Origin: Pseudomonas entomophila
GTDB taxonomy: Bacteria > Pseudomonadota > Gammaproteobacteria > Pseudomonadales > Pseudomonadaceae
Direction of reading: 5' to 3'
DNA length: 64,000 nucleotides
Assembly: GCF_029193575.1 (NCBI RefSeq)
Contig: NZ_JARGCS010000030.1
Location: 124,001-188,000 of the forward strand
Shown here: piece after piece, positions 1 to 8,420 of the stretch
How positions within the stretch are numbered: position 1 is the stretch's first letter
Layout: the number at the start of each line of letters is the position of its first letter
Position numbers and translations under genes: made by a program
The notes under the pieces: model-generated
The model's database searches: none
The model's input: only the letters and a program-made list of their open reading frames with translations
What the model was told of the DNA's origin: nothing

Positions 1-5
1 AGAAA

Positions 6-25
6 AGCCCGCGGGGCAGCGGGCT
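6..25 (-). terminator. Terminator-like hairpin, minus strand
   Basis: AGCCCGC (6-12) pairs with GCGGGCT (19-25). The run AAAA just before it reads as TTTT on the minus strand. I see no convincing minus-strand gene between here and the next terminator at 201-228, so what it terminates is unclear. Confidence 0.5.
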
Positions 26-200
26 AAAGTGTTTCACGGATGAAAAGCTACCATGCCAGCCCAAAGGTGAAAAAAGCGTCAAGGCAAGGCGAAGAAGGAA
101 GATCAGCGTTGTCGCCCTGATTCTGCGGCGGCAACGGAATCATCGACGAAGTATTCAACGGCGCGCTGAACCGGGGCGAACGTTGCCCTGCGCCTCTCAA

Positions 201-228
201 AGAAAAGCCGGGACTGATCGCCCCGGCT
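201..228 (-). terminator. Terminator of the small hydrophilic protein gene
   Basis: AGCCGGG (206-212) pairs with CCCGGCT (222-228), and the AAAA at 203-206 reads as a T-run on the minus strand. It lies 22 bp beyond the stop codon of the gene at 250-537. Bases 29-200 hold nothing I can support. Confidence 0.65.
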
Positions 229-249
229 CACCTGCAACGGCGCTGTCAC

Positions 250-537
250 TCAGCGCTTTTCTTCATCACTCCAGTGCTCCTTGCCCGGGTCGCGTTCACC
301 CATCGGGTCCGCCTCCGGCGCACGCTCGCGGTCCTTTTGCCAGTCTCCGCCAGCGCCCTGGCCACCTTTCTCGCCGCCCTGGGAGGTACGGCTCGGGTCA
401 TCCTTGGCACCGCCTTCGTTCATCTGGCCACCCTGGCGCCCCATGTCTGAAGAGCGGCCCGGGTCGGCACCCTGGTTACGCTGGGGGTCTTGCGGATTAC
501 CTTGTTGACTGCGGTGGTCATCTGGATTCCTAGGCAT
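250..537 (-). CDS. Small hydrophilic Gly/Asp/Arg-rich protein of unknown function
   Basis: A 95-residue protein, extremely hydrophilic and low in complexity, with many G, D, E, R, Q and almost no aliphatic residues; it begins MPRNPDDHRSQQ. The composition suggests an intrinsically disordered protein, like small stress-induced Pseudomonas proteins, but I recognise no domain. The ATG at 537 was chosen over an in-frame ATG at 552 because GAGGT lies about 9 bases upstream of it. The gene stands alone and is followed by its own terminator (201-228). The skewed composition is the only odd feature. A stress role is inference. Confidence 0.6.
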   Translation of the reverse strand: MPRNPDDHRSQQGNPQDPQRNQGADPGRSSDMGRQGGQMNEGGAKDDPSRTSQGGEKGGQGAGGDWQKDRERAPEADPMGERDPGKEHWSDEEKR

Positions 538-730
538 GATGTGGTACCTCATCGCTTACGCACAGGAAAGTCTGTGTGTACGGATGACCGGGGCGAACGT
601 TCGCAGATTTCAAAAACTTCCGGTTTTGCAGACCAAACGCTCCAACAACCCCAGGCCCAATGGATCGTGCGCAAAAAGCCGATGGGGGTGCGCCGGTGGC
701 GGCTTGCCCTGCGGGGCCGCCGCGTGCTGA

Positions 731-1111
731 TCAGCCTTGGGCCAATTGCTCCGAGATCGACACCGTACGCGATGAAATCTCGCCGCCCGTGTGCAGGGTG
801 GTGTCGGTTTCGATCAGCATCACCGCGCACTCTTCATGGGCGATGGGCTTGTGCAGCGCCTGGCGGGGAATCACGCAGAACTCCCCGGCCTGCAAATGCA
901 CCGTGCGGTCTTCGAGCAGGATCTGCAGCCTGCCGGAGATGACCATGAACATCTCGTCCTCGTGCTCATGGGCGTGCCAGACGAATTCCCCCTTGAGCTT
1001 CGCGACCTTGATGAACTGATTGTTGACGCGCCCGACCACACGCGGTTTCCAGTGTTCGGTAATGCCCTCCAGTGCCTGTTGCAGGCTGATGGTCGTGTTG
1101 GTGTGGGTCAT
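731..1111 (-). CDS. Cupin-domain protein
   Basis: A 126-residue single-domain cupin. Cupin motif 1 is visible as HAHEHEDE (residues 46-53) and is followed by FMVISGRLQILLE. The second motif contains an ALHKP histidine near residue 90. These His/Glu residues normally bind one divalent metal. The substrate cannot be read from sequence; related small cupins include sugar-binding and dioxygenase-like proteins. ATG at 1111 is preferred over 1117 because GGAG sits 7 bases upstream. The same frame stays open to 1618, but that part is antisense to the LysR gene. It is divergent from the LysR gene, which may regulate it. Confidence 0.8.
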   Translation of the reverse strand: MTHTNTTISLQQALEGITEHWKPRVVGRVNNQFIKVAKLKGEFVWHAHEHEDEMFMVISGRLQILLEDRTVHLQAGEFCVIPRQALHKPIAHEECAVMLIETDTTLHTGGEISSRTVSISEQLAQG

Positions 1112-1177
1112 GATCATGCTCCGAAGGTTGGGAGGCACGAATCTAGGAAAGGGAAGGTGCTTTGGGTAGCGACGTTT

Positions 1178-1183
1178 TATAAT
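1178..1183 (+). promoter_or_regulatory. Candidate -10 box of the LysR-type gene
   Basis: A perfect TATAAT lies in the 90-bp divergent spacer. It overlaps the first in-frame ATG (1182), so translation should start further downstream (1203 or 1212). No good -35 was found at the usual spacing. Confidence 0.4.
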
Positions 1184-1202
1184 GCGGGTATTTACATCGC
1201 TA

Positions 1203-2066
1203 ATGGCAATCATGGGAAAAGTCCTCAATATCGACCTGGCCCTGCTTCGCGCATTCGTCGAAGTGGCGGACAGTGGCAGCATGAGCGCCGCCGCCGAGCG
1301 CCTGCACCTCACCCAGGGCGCTGTCAGCCTGCGCATCAAGCGGCTCGAATCATTCTTCGGCTGCCTGCTGCTCGAGCGCGATGCCTCGGGCAGCCGCCTG
1401 AGCACGCAAGGCGGCGAGCTGCTACCCGATGCGCGGCGCCTGTTGGCCATGAACGATCGCCTGTGCCGACGCGCCCTGGCCGCTCCAGCACTCGAGCGAG
1501 TGCGCCTCGGGCTGCCGTTCGACATGGCCGGTGCGCAGTTGGCGCCTTTGCTGAAGACCTTCAACGAGGCGTTCCCACAGGTCGAAGTGAAAATCATCAG
1601 TGCCTCGTCCGTGGACATCGACGCGGCCTACGCGCGAGGTGAAGTGGACATTGCCTTGACCCAGGGGCCACCGACCAGCCCGCTGGGCGAGAGGCTCGCG
1701 CTAGACCGCCTGATCTGGCTGGGACGGGAAAGCGCCTGGGCGCGACGGCAAGCGCTGCCGCTGTGCTTTCTGACGCACAACTGCGTGTTCCGTGACGCCG
1801 TTATCCAGCGGCTGGCCGACGCGGGTATCGAATGGACGGTAGTGTTCGAGAACGAGTCCGTCGACACTACGCTGTCGATGGTCCTCAACGACCTGGCGGT
1901 GACGCCTTGGCTGCGCAGCCTCGTGCCGGATTACGCGAAAGGCTTGGTGGTCGAGCAAGGGCTGCCGCGGCTTGCGCAGTTGGCGATCCGCTTGCAGGTG
2001 CAAAGCGAGGCGAGCCCTGCGCTGTGCCGCCTCGCAGACCTCTTCAGGGCGCACTATCGCTCGTGA
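1203..2066 (+). CDS. LysR-type transcriptional regulator
   Basis: The N-terminal winged helix-turn-helix is clear: LLRAFVEVADSGSMSAAAER followed by LTQGAVSLRIKRLE. A LysR substrate-binding domain follows; total length about 287 residues, normal for the family. The first possible ATG (1182) overlaps a TATAAT box, so 1203 or 1212 is more likely; neither has a clear ribosome-binding site. It is divergent from the cupin gene, a classic arrangement for a regulator and its target. It converges on metN with 15 bp between stops. The inducer is unknown. Confidence 0.85.
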   Translation: MAIMGKVLNIDLALLRAFVEVADSGSMSAAAERLHLTQGAVSLRIKRLESFFGCLLLERDASGSRLSTQGGELLPDARRLLAMNDRLCRRALAAPALERVRLGLPFDMAGAQLAPLLKTFNEAFPQVEVKIISASSVDIDAAYARGEVDIALTQGPPTSPLGERLALDRLIWLGRESAWARRQALPLCFLTHNCVFRDAVIQRLADAGIEWTVVFENESVDTTLSMVLNDLAVTPWLRSLVPDYAKGLVVEQGLPRLAQLAIRLQVQSEASPALCRLADLFRAHYRS

Positions 2067-2081
2067 GCGGGGTGATTGGCG

Positions 2082-3143
2082 TCAAGCCGGCACCCATTCG
2101 GCCCGGTCCGCCAACCGGCGGGCCCGTTGCAGCAGGGCGTCCCCTGCCACCGGTGCCGTTATCGCCAGCCTTAGCCGGCCCAGCGCACGCCCCTGAATGC
2201 GTTCTATACCGCCTTGCAGTAGACGCACCTGACCGCCGAGCAGCGCCGACAGGTCTGCGAGGTCGGGCTCCAGCGCACCGGCGCCGGTGTAGTGCAGGTC
2301 CAGCCAACGCTCGCCTGGCACGGCCGCCGTCGCATCGCGCGCGCTCGGGCCGTGGCCGAGCAGGACTCTACTGACCTCATGGCGTGGGTCGCCGAACACC
2401 TCCCATACCTCGCCCTGTTCCACCACCTGGCCGCGTTCGAGCACCGCCACGCGGTGGCAGAGGTCGCGGATCACCTCCATTTCATGGGTGATCAGCACGA
2501 TGGTCAGGCCCAGGCGGCGGTTGATGTCGCGCAGCAGTTGGAGGATGGCCTGGGTGCTTTCCGGATCCAGGGCCGAGGTGGCCTCGTCGCACAGCAGGAT
2601 GCGTGGTTGCTGCACCAGCGCGCGGGCGATGCCGACGCGCTGCTTTTGCCCGCCGGACAGTTGCGCCGGATAGGCGTCGCGGCGTTCGGCAAGGCCCACC
2701 AGTTGCAGCAGCTCGTCGACCCGGCGGCGGCGTTCGGCGACCGGCAGGCCGGCCATGCGCAGGGGCAGTTCGATGTTCTCGGCCACGCTGCGGGTGGCCA
2801 TCAGGTTGAAGTGCTGGAAGATCATCGCCACCTTGCGGCGCAGGTCGTGCAGGGCGTTGCCGGTGAGGTGGGCGATGTCCTGGCCGTCGATCAGCACCTG
2901 GCCTTCACTGGGGGTTTCCAGGCGGTTGAGCAGGCGCAGCAAGGAAGACTTGCCGGCGCCGCTGCGGCCAATGATGCCGAAGATCTCGCCCTGCTGGATG
3001 TGCAGGTCGATGCCGTGCAGGGCGGCGAGGTCGCCGTAGCGTTTGGCGATGCCGCGCAGGTGGAGCTGGGCGGTGGGAAGTTCCTGGGGGAAGCGGGTCA
3101 TGGTGTGGGCCCAATGTGTGGTGTCGATGAGCGCCCCTGTCAC
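2082..3143 (-). CDS. metN: Methionine-type ABC transporter ATP-binding protein MetN
   Basis: ATPase of an importer of the methionine uptake family. Walker A GRSGAGKS is at residues 59-66, signature LSGGQKQR at 162-169 and Walker [10 protein letters not shown] at 182-190. A C-terminal extension (about 275-353) is the NIL domain, which in MetN senses substrate and inhibits transport. The start at 3143 is GTG with GAGGG five bases upstream; an ATG at 3101 (MTRFPQEL) is the alternative. It is the last gene of a five-gene minus-strand operon with metQ, metI and two flavin-dependent enzymes. That company suggests the transported solute may be an organosulfur compound other than, or besides, methionine. 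Confidence 0.9.
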   Translation of the reverse strand: MTGALIDTTHWAHTMTRFPQELPTAQLHLRGIAKRYGDLAALHGIDLHIQQGEIFGIIGRSGAGKSSLLRLLNRLETPSEGQVLIDGQDIAHLTGNALHDLRRKVAMIFQHFNLMATRSVAENIELPLRMAGLPVAERRRRVDELLQLVGLAERRDAYPAQLSGGQKQRVGIARALVQQPRILLCDEATSALDPESTQAILQLLRDINRRLGLTIVLITHEMEVIRDLCHRVAVLERGQVVEQGEVWEVFGDPRHEVSRVLLGHGPSARDATAAVPGERWLDLHYTGAGALEPDLADLSALLGGQVRLLQGGIERIQGRALGRLRLAITAPVAGDALLQRARRLADRAEWVPA

Positions 3144-3167
3144 GGGGCCCTCACGGCCGGATAGAAC

Positions 3168-3938
3168 TCAGAAACCAGGCGCGATCTGCCCCTTGTAGCG
3201 GGTCAGGATGAACTCGCGCACTTCAGGCGAGTTGAGCGCCTTGGCCAGCTTCTGGATACCGGGGTCTTGCAGGTTGTCTGGCCGTGCCACCAGGAACTCG
3301 ACGTACAGGTCCTTGCCTTTCTCGACGATCAACGCGCTGTTGGTGTCGATACCGGCTTCCAGCGCGTAGTTGGCGAACACGAACGCCAGGTCGACCTGTT
3401 TCACCGAGCGCGCCAGCATGGCGCCTTCCAGCTCGCGGATTTGCAACTTGCGCGGGTTGGCGGTGATGTCGCGTTGGCTCGACTGCGGGTTGCCTGGGTC
3501 CTTGAGCTGGATCAGCCCGGCCTCGGCCAGCAGCACCAAGGCACGGCCGGTGTTCACTGGGTCGTTGGGGATCGCCACGCTGGCGCCGTCGGGAAGTTCC
3601 GCCAGGCTCTTGTACTTGGCCGAGTAGGCGCCGAATGGCTCGATGTGCACGCCGACCACCGGCACCAGGTCGGTGTGGCGGGTCTTGTTGAAGTCATCGA
3701 GGAAGGGCCGGTACTGGTAGTAGTTGGCGTCGAGGTTCTTCTGCGCCAACTGCAAGTTGGGCTGGATGAAGTCATTGAACACCTTGATGTCCAGGTCGAC
3801 GCCTTGCTTGGCCAGGGTCGGCTTGACGAATTCGAGGATCTCGGCGTGCGGCACGGGTGTTGCGCCAACCACCAGGTGTTCGGCGGCCTGGGCGTTGAGG
3901 GCGATGACCGCGGCCAGGGCAGTGAGGATTCGTTTCAT
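3168..3938 (-). CDS. metQ: MetQ/NlpA-family substrate-binding protein
   Basis: Periplasmic binding protein of the MetNIQ family, 256 residues. A Sec signal peptide is visible (MKRILTALAAVIALNAQAA, cleavage after about residue 19). There is no lipobox cysteine, so this is a soluble rather than lipoprotein version. The mature part starts HLVVGATPVPHAEILEF, typical of NlpA/MetQ. GGAG lies 6 bases before the ATG. It lies 28 bp after metI and 24 bp before metN. Its ligand is inferred: methionine or a sulfur compound handled by the two upstream oxidoreductases. Confidence 0.9.
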   Translation of the reverse strand: MKRILTALAAVIALNAQAAEHLVVGATPVPHAEILEFVKPTLAKQGVDLDIKVFNDFIQPNLQLAQKNLDANYYQYRPFLDDFNKTRHTDLVPVVGVHIEPFGAYSAKYKSLAELPDGASVAIPNDPVNTGRALVLLAEAGLIQLKDPGNPQSSQRDITANPRKLQIRELEGAMLARSVKQVDLAFVFANYALEAGIDTNSALIVEKGKDLYVEFLVARPDNLQDPGIQKLAKALNSPEVREFILTRYKGQIAPGF

Positions 3939-3966
3939 GAGAGGCTCCGGGAAAGTGTCGGGGGGT

Positions 3967-4632
3967 TCAACGTCGGGTGAAATGCCGTACCAGACGGTCG
4001 CCGCTCATCTGCAGCGCCTGCACCAGCAGGATCAACAGCAGCACGGTGACCACCATCACGTCGGTCTGGAAGCGCTGGTAGCCGAAGCGGATGGCCAGGT
4101 CGCCCAGGCCGCCGCCGCCGATCACCCCGGCCATGGCGGTGTAGTCCACCAGCACGATGGCGGTTACCGTGACCGCGGCGATCAGCCCGGTGCGCGCCTC
4201 GGGCAGCAGGGTGTACCAGATGATCTGGCCTGTGCTGGCGCCCATCGACTGGCTGGCCTCTACCAGGCCTCGGTCGACCTCGCGCAGGGCGGTTTCCACC
4301 AGCCGCGCGAAGAACGGTGTGCACCCCACCACCAGCGGCGGGATAGTGCCGCGCACGCCCAGCGAGGTGCCGGTGATCAGCGTGGTCAGGGGAATCAGCA
4401 CGATCAGCAGGATGATGAACGGCAGCGAGCGCAGCACGTTGACCACCAGCGACAGGCTGCGGTAGAGCGGCGCGTTGGCCAGCAACTGGCGTTGCCCGGT
4501 GAGGTACAGCAGTACCCCCAGCGGCAGGCCGAGCAGCACGGTGCAGCCCAGGGCCGCGCCGAGCATGCTCAGGGTGTCGAGGCAGGCCTGGCCGATCTCG
4601 CGCCAGTCGAGGTTGGCGAGCAGCTCGTTCAT
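3967..4632 (-). CDS. metI: Methionine-type ABC transporter permease MetI
   Basis: A 221-residue inner-membrane permease with about five hydrophobic segments. The EAA-loop region (VEASQSMGASTGQIIWYTLL) is conserved; it contacts the ATPase. Family-typical stretches include SLPFIILLIVLIPLTTLI and GVIGGGGLGDLAIRFGY. The start at 4632 overlaps the stop of the LLM monooxygenase gene (ATGA), indicating translational coupling. With metQ and metN it completes one importer encoded inside the sulfur-oxidoreductase operon. Confidence 0.9.
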   Translation of the reverse strand: MNELLANLDWREIGQACLDTLSMLGAALGCTVLLGLPLGVLLYLTGQRQLLANAPLYRSLSLVVNVLRSLPFIILLIVLIPLTTLITGTSLGVRGTIPPLVVGCTPFFARLVETALREVDRGLVEASQSMGASTGQIIWYTLLPEARTGLIAAVTVTAIVLVDYTAMAGVIGGGGLGDLAIRFGYQRFQTDVMVVTVLLLILLVQALQMSGDRLVRHFTRR

Positions 4633-6002
4633 CGCCCGGCCTCCTGGCGCAGGCGGGCCACTGGGTGTGGCGCGCGCAGGCGGTCGCCTTGGGCGAATAG
4701 CTTGTTGCGCAGGCTGCCTTCGGCGTACTCGCGCTTGAACAGGCCTCGGGCCTGCAATTCGGGCACCAGCAGGTCGACCACCGCGATGAAGGTTTCCGGG
4801 GCGACCACGCTGGCCAGGTTGAAACCGTCCACGTCGGTTTCCTCGACCCAGGCTTGCAACTGGTCGGCCACGGTCTGCGGCGAGCCCACCAGCAGCGGGC
4901 CATCGCCGCCCAGGCAGCAGTAGTCGGCGATCTCGGCGGTGGTCCAGGTGCGGCTCGGGTCGGCGCGGGTGAAGGCCTCGACGGCCGACTGGATGGCTTC
5001 GCTGGGCACCTCGCGCAACACCTGGTCGGGGGCGTACTGGGAAAAATCGATGCCGGTCCAGCCGGCCATCAGCGTCAGCGCCCCGGTGCGGCTGGCGTAT
5101 TCGCGGTATTCCTGCAGGCGCGCCAGGGCCGCTTCGTCGGTCTCGGCAACGATCACCGTGAGTTGTTCGAGCACCAGAATGTCGTTGGCCCCCCGGCCTG
5201 CGGCGACGGTGGCGGCGCGCAGGTCGGCGACCTGCTTTTTCAGCACGGTCTTGCTCGGTGCGGCGACGAACACGCACTCGGCATTCGCCGCAGCGAAGGC
5301 CCGGCCACGGCTGGAGGCGCCGGCCTGGTACAGCACCGGCGTGCGTTGCGGCGACGGCTCGCTCAGGTGGAAACCCGGCACCTTGAAGTAGGTGCCTTCA
5401 TGGTCGATGCCGTGCACCTTGCGTGGGTCGGCATAGACCCCGCTGGCGCGATCGGCGCGCACGGCATCGTCTTCCCAGCTGGTTTCCCACAGCTTGTAGC
5501 AGACCTGCAGGTACTCCTCGGCCAGGCCGTAGCGCTGGTCGTGGCTCAGTTGGTCGCGCTGGCCGAGATTACGTGCGCCGCTGGACAGATACGAGGTGAC
5601 GATGTTCCAACCGGCGCGCCCGCCGGTCAGGTGGTCGAGGGTGCTCATGCGCCGAGCGAAGGGGAACGGGTGCTCGAATGACACCGAGGCGGTAACGCCA
5701 AACCCCAGGTGACGGGTGGCGGCGGCCATGGCCGGTACCAGTTGCAAGGGGTCGTTGAGCGGTACCTGGGCCGCGGTTTCCAGCGCCGCATCGGCATTGC
5801 CGCCGTAGACGTCGTACACCCCCAGCACATCGGCGATGAACAGGCCATCGATGCAGCCACGCTCCAAGGTCTTGGCCAGCTCGATCCAGTAATGGATATC
5901 GGTGTAGCGGGTGGCTTGGTCGCGTGGGTGGCGCCACAGGCCGGGGGAGAGGTGGCCAACGGTGTTCATGGCGAAGGCGTTGAGGCGGATTTGCTTGGTC
6001 AT
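4629..6002 (-). CDS. LLM-class flavin-dependent monooxygenase (NtaA/SnaA/DszA family)
   Basis: A 457-residue protein with the N-terminus typical of FMNH2-dependent NtaA/SnaA/DszA enzymes (LNAFAMNTVGHLSPGLWRHP), then DGLFIADVLGVYD and FPFARRMSTLDHLTGGRAGW. These enzymes use reduced flavin from a separate reductase to oxygenate C-S or C-N compounds. No reductase gene is nearby. GAGG lies 7 bases before the ATG. It sits 9 bp after the SfnB-like gene and overlaps metI. A paralogue lies at 31289-32680. The role (desulfurising an imported organosulfur compound) is inferred from its neighbours. Confidence 0.85.
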   Translation of the reverse strand: MTKQIRLNAFAMNTVGHLSPGLWRHPRDQATRYTDIHYWIELAKTLERGCIDGLFIADVLGVYDVYGGNADAALETAAQVPLNDPLQLVPAMAAATRHLGFGVTASVSFEHPFPFARRMSTLDHLTGGRAGWNIVTSYLSSGARNLGQRDQLSHDQRYGLAEEYLQVCYKLWETSWEDDAVRADRASGVYADPRKVHGIDHEGTYFKVPGFHLSEPSPQRTPVLYQAGASSRGRAFAAANAECVFVAAPSKTVLKKQVADLRAATVAAGRGANDILVLEQLTVIVAETDEAALARLQEYREYASRTGALTLMAGWTGIDFSQYAPDQVLREVPSEAIQSAVEAFTRADPSRTWTTAEIADYCCLGGDGPLLVGSPQTVADQLQAWVEETDVDGFNLASVVAPETFIAVVDLLVPELQARGLFKREYAEGSLRNKLFAQGDRLRAPHPVARLRQEAGR

Positions 6003-6011
6003 GGCGCGGCC

Positions 6012-7235
6012 TCAGTTCCAGTCGTGACGGGCCGGGCGGATGCCGTTCAGGGCCCAGTTGCCGACCAGGTGGTACTTCCAGCGCACCGGGTCGTGCAAGG
6101 TGTGCACCCGGGCGTTGCGCCAGTGGCGGTCGAAATTGTGCTGCAGCAATGAGGAACGGGTGCCACCGAGTTCGAACAGGCGGTTGCTGGCCTCGATCGC
6201 CACCTCGGTGGTCAGCACCTTGGCCTTGGCCACGGCCACCGAGGCGGCCGCGACGTTGTCTTCGTCCGGTGCCGGCTTGGCCGCGTCCAGCGCCTTGCCG
6301 GCGCGTTCGAGCAGGGCTTCGGCGGCCTCCTGGCGGATCTCAAGGTTGCCGACCTGGATGATGGTCAGCGGGTCTTCGCTGGCTTTTTCCACCCCAGCGT
6401 CGATCCATGGACGGGCATGCTGGCGAACGAAGGCGATGGTGTCGTCCAGCGCCGCGCGGCCAATACCGGCGTCAATGGCGGCGGTGGTCAGCTGGGCAAA
6501 CGGCCCGGCCAGGGTCGGGCTTTCATAGGAGCGGTAGCTGGGGAACAGGTTGAACGCTGGCACACGCAGGCCGTCGAGCAGCACGCTGCCGCTGGAGGTG
6601 GTGCGCTGGCCCATGCTGTTCCAGTCGTCGATCACCAGCAGGCCAGGGGTGTCGCGCGGCACGAAAGCCAGTTGTGCGCGGTCCTGTTCGTCCAGGGCCA
6701 GCACGCCGAGCCAGTGGGCGTACAGCGAGCCGGTGCAATAGCCCTTGCGCCCGTCGATGCGGTAGCCGTTACCTTCGGCGACCAGGCGTGTGCGGATGTC
6801 CTGCACGGTCTTTCCGCCGGTTTCCGACAGTGCATTGGCGAAACGATGGCCCTTGAGCACCAGGTCGAAGAAGAAGCGCTGCTGTTGCTCGCTGCCTTGC
6901 AAGCGGATGTCTTCCAGCAGGCAGTAGTGGTTCTGCGGGATCTGCCCCAGTGACGGGTCGGCGGCCGAGACGATGGCGATGACTTGGGCCAGGGTCGCGA
7001 AGGAGACCTCGGCGCCGCCGTGCACGCGCGGCACGGTGATGCCCCACAACCCACTGTTGGAATAGGCATCGACCACATCGGCCGGCACCTCGCGGCGGCG
7101 GTCGCGCTCGGCGGCGCCTTCGCGCAGCAGCGCGGCGACCTGGTGCGCGACGGCGAGGGCTTCGGCATCGTCTCGGATGACGTGGGCATCCGGCTGGCGG
7201 ATATCGTAGTGGGCGGATACGGCGGGAGTGGACAT
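6012..7235 (-). CDS. SfnB-family (acyl-CoA dehydrogenase-fold) sulfur-acquisition oxidoreductase
   Basis: A 407-residue protein of the acyl-CoA dehydrogenase fold, most like the SfnB/DszC branch: N-terminal helical domain, ALSETGGKTVQDIRTRLV in the middle domain and FELGGTRSSLLQHNFDRHWR near the C-terminus. DszC-type members are flavin-dependent monooxygenases acting on sulfur heterocycles or sulfones; SfnB is linked to dimethyl-sulfone use in Pseudomonas. GAGGA lies 4 bases before the ATG. It is the first gene of the operon and lies 29 bp behind a sigma-54-type promoter (7274-7291), matching the known sigma-54 dependence of sfn genes. The exact substrate is unknown. Confidence 0.85.
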   Translation of the reverse strand: MSTPAVSAHYDIRQPDAHVIRDDAEALAVAHQVAALLREGAAERDRRREVPADVVDAYSNSGLWGITVPRVHGGAEVSFATLAQVIAIVSAADPSLGQIPQNHYCLLEDIRLQGSEQQQRFFFDLVLKGHRFANALSETGGKTVQDIRTRLVAEGNGYRIDGRKGYCTGSLYAHWLGVLALDEQDRAQLAFVPRDTPGLLVIDDWNSMGQRTTSSGSVLLDGLRVPAFNLFPSYRSYESPTLAGPFAQLTTAAIDAGIGRAALDDTIAFVRQHARPWIDAGVEKASEDPLTIIQVGNLEIRQEAAEALLERAGKALDAAKPAPDEDNVAAASVAVAKAKVLTTEVAIEASNRLFELGGTRSSLLQHNFDRHWRNARVHTLHDPVRWKYHLVGNWALNGIRPARHDWN

Positions 7236-7273
7236 GGGTTCCTCGGCAGACTGTGATCGAACACAGTGAGGTT

Positions 7274-7291
7274 GAGCAGGAACCGTGCCAG
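7274..7291 (-). promoter_or_regulatory. Sigma-54-type -24/-12 promoter of the sfnB-like/metIQN operon
   Basis: On the minus strand the sequence reads CTGGCACGGTTCCTGCTC. The GG at 7288-7289 and GC at 7276-7277 are exactly 10 bases apart, as sigma-54 requires, and only one core base differs from TGGCACG-N4-TTGCW. Predicted transcription start is near 7264, giving a leader of about 28 bases. Confidence 0.7.
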
Positions 7292-7496
7292 TGAATTTAA
7301 TCTATGTTTTTCAGTAAGTTATGTATTTTTTGCGTGCCTGTTGTCGTACCTCGGACAGACAGCTGTTGGCCAGGTGTTGATGGGCGGACAGTTGCCGCTC
7401 GAACAGTCGCCTGTGTAAGGGTTTTGTAAAAAAGCATGTCGCAATTGTGAACAACTGTATCCTGAACGCACTCCACACCATTGGCCCTATAGACCT

Positions 7497-8300
7497 ATGA
7501 ACCAACTTCCGTCGCAGCCTGAGGCCGCACGCGGGGCGTTCTCCAGTTTTGAGGCGTGTCGCAATTCCCAGAAAGGTCCGGTGGTGATCCTGGCATCAGG
7601 GGCGTCGGCGAGCGATTTTCCGCTCGAGGCGTTCGCCGATGTACCGCTGATCGCGATGAATGGCTCCATCGCCATGCTCGAAGGCACTGGCATCCGGCCG
7701 TTCTTCTATGTCTGCACCGACCGGGACTTCAGTAACCAACAGCCCGAGCTGTTTGCCAGTGCCCTGCGCCTGAGCCCGCGGGTGGCGTTGTGGCCTGAGC
7801 AGTTCGACTGGCTCGACTTGCCCGACGAGTGCGAGCGCTATCCGTTGCTCAAGGCGTTGGAGCCCGGCTTTGGCGACTGGCTGGGTGGGAAGGAGGGGCC
7901 CTATGTGAGGAACCGCGGGTGGTGGAGCAAACGTGCGCGCTCCATTGGTTTCAGCAAGGATTTGTCCCACGGCTTCTTCGATGCCCGCACGGTGATGTAC
8001 GTGGCACTGCAACTGGCCTATCACCTGGGGTTCGAGACGGTGCTGCTGGTTGGCGTGGATTTGAATCAGTCGCTGGGGCGCTTCTACGAGACGGGCAACG
8101 TGCGGCGTTCGCCTTGTGGCCTGGACCAGCATTGGGAGGGCCGGATTCTGCCGTCGTTGACCTTGATGGCACGGCAGGTGGTCGGGGACCGGTTCAGGGT
8201 CTACAACCTGTCGGTGCAGTCGCGTATTTCCGATGCGCTGATTCCCAAGATCGATGTGCGGCAGGCGCTTGCCCTTGTCAGTCATCGGGCAGTGGCTTAG
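7497..8300 (+). CDS. DUF115/MptE-like protein, possibly LPS-core related
   Basis: A 267-residue protein starting with a Rossmann-like segment (GPVVILASGASASDFPLEAF, then VPLIAMNGS). This resembles the MptE-like/DUF115 and sialyltransferase-like families that use nucleotide-activated substrates. No signal peptide is visible. Related Pseudomonas proteins are often named LPS core biosynthesis proteins, but no other LPS gene is nearby, so the role is uncertain. It is transcribed away from the sulfur operon, with a 261-bp spacer between. A ribosome-binding site before the ATG is weak. A REP element follows the stop immediately. Confidence 0.6.
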   Translation: MNQLPSQPEAARGAFSSFEACRNSQKGPVVILASGASASDFPLEAFADVPLIAMNGSIAMLEGTGIRPFFYVCTDRDFSNQQPELFASALRLSPRVALWPEQFDWLDLPDECERYPLLKALEPGFGDWLGGKEGPYVRNRGWWSKRARSIGFSKDLSHGFFDARTVMYVALQLAYHLGFETVLLVGVDLNQSLGRFYETGNVRRSPCGLDQHWEGRILPSLTLMARQVVGDRFRVYNLSVQSRISDALIPKIDVRQALALVSHRAVA

Positions 8301-8301
8301 G

Positions 8302-8328
8302 GAGCGGGCTTCCCCCGCGATAGAGCCC
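8302..8328. repeat. REP element (single)
   Basis: The palindromic core GAGCGGGCTTCCCCCGCGATA lies two bases beyond the stop of the MptE-like gene. It is the same family as the other REP elements of the window and may stabilise the transcript end. Confidence 0.6.
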
Positions 8329-8420
8329 TGAGCCTGAAGACTGTCGCAAGAAACGGGATGCATCCAACACCACGCACCGGCTACAGTGCCCCCGCCGTCC
8401 ATACTTAACGGGAGCCCGCC

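Noticed and set aside
26..200. Minus-strand frame ending at 103 that reads like a protein tail (VQRAVEYFVDDSVAAAE)
   Set aside because: It runs through the terminator at 201-228, has no start codon with a ribosome-binding site, and the plus strand is also open here. Not enough to call a gene.
1112..1618. In-frame upstream extension of the cupin gene to 295 residues
   Set aside because: The extension is antisense to the LysR helix-turn-helix, and a good ribosome-binding site supports the short start at 1111.
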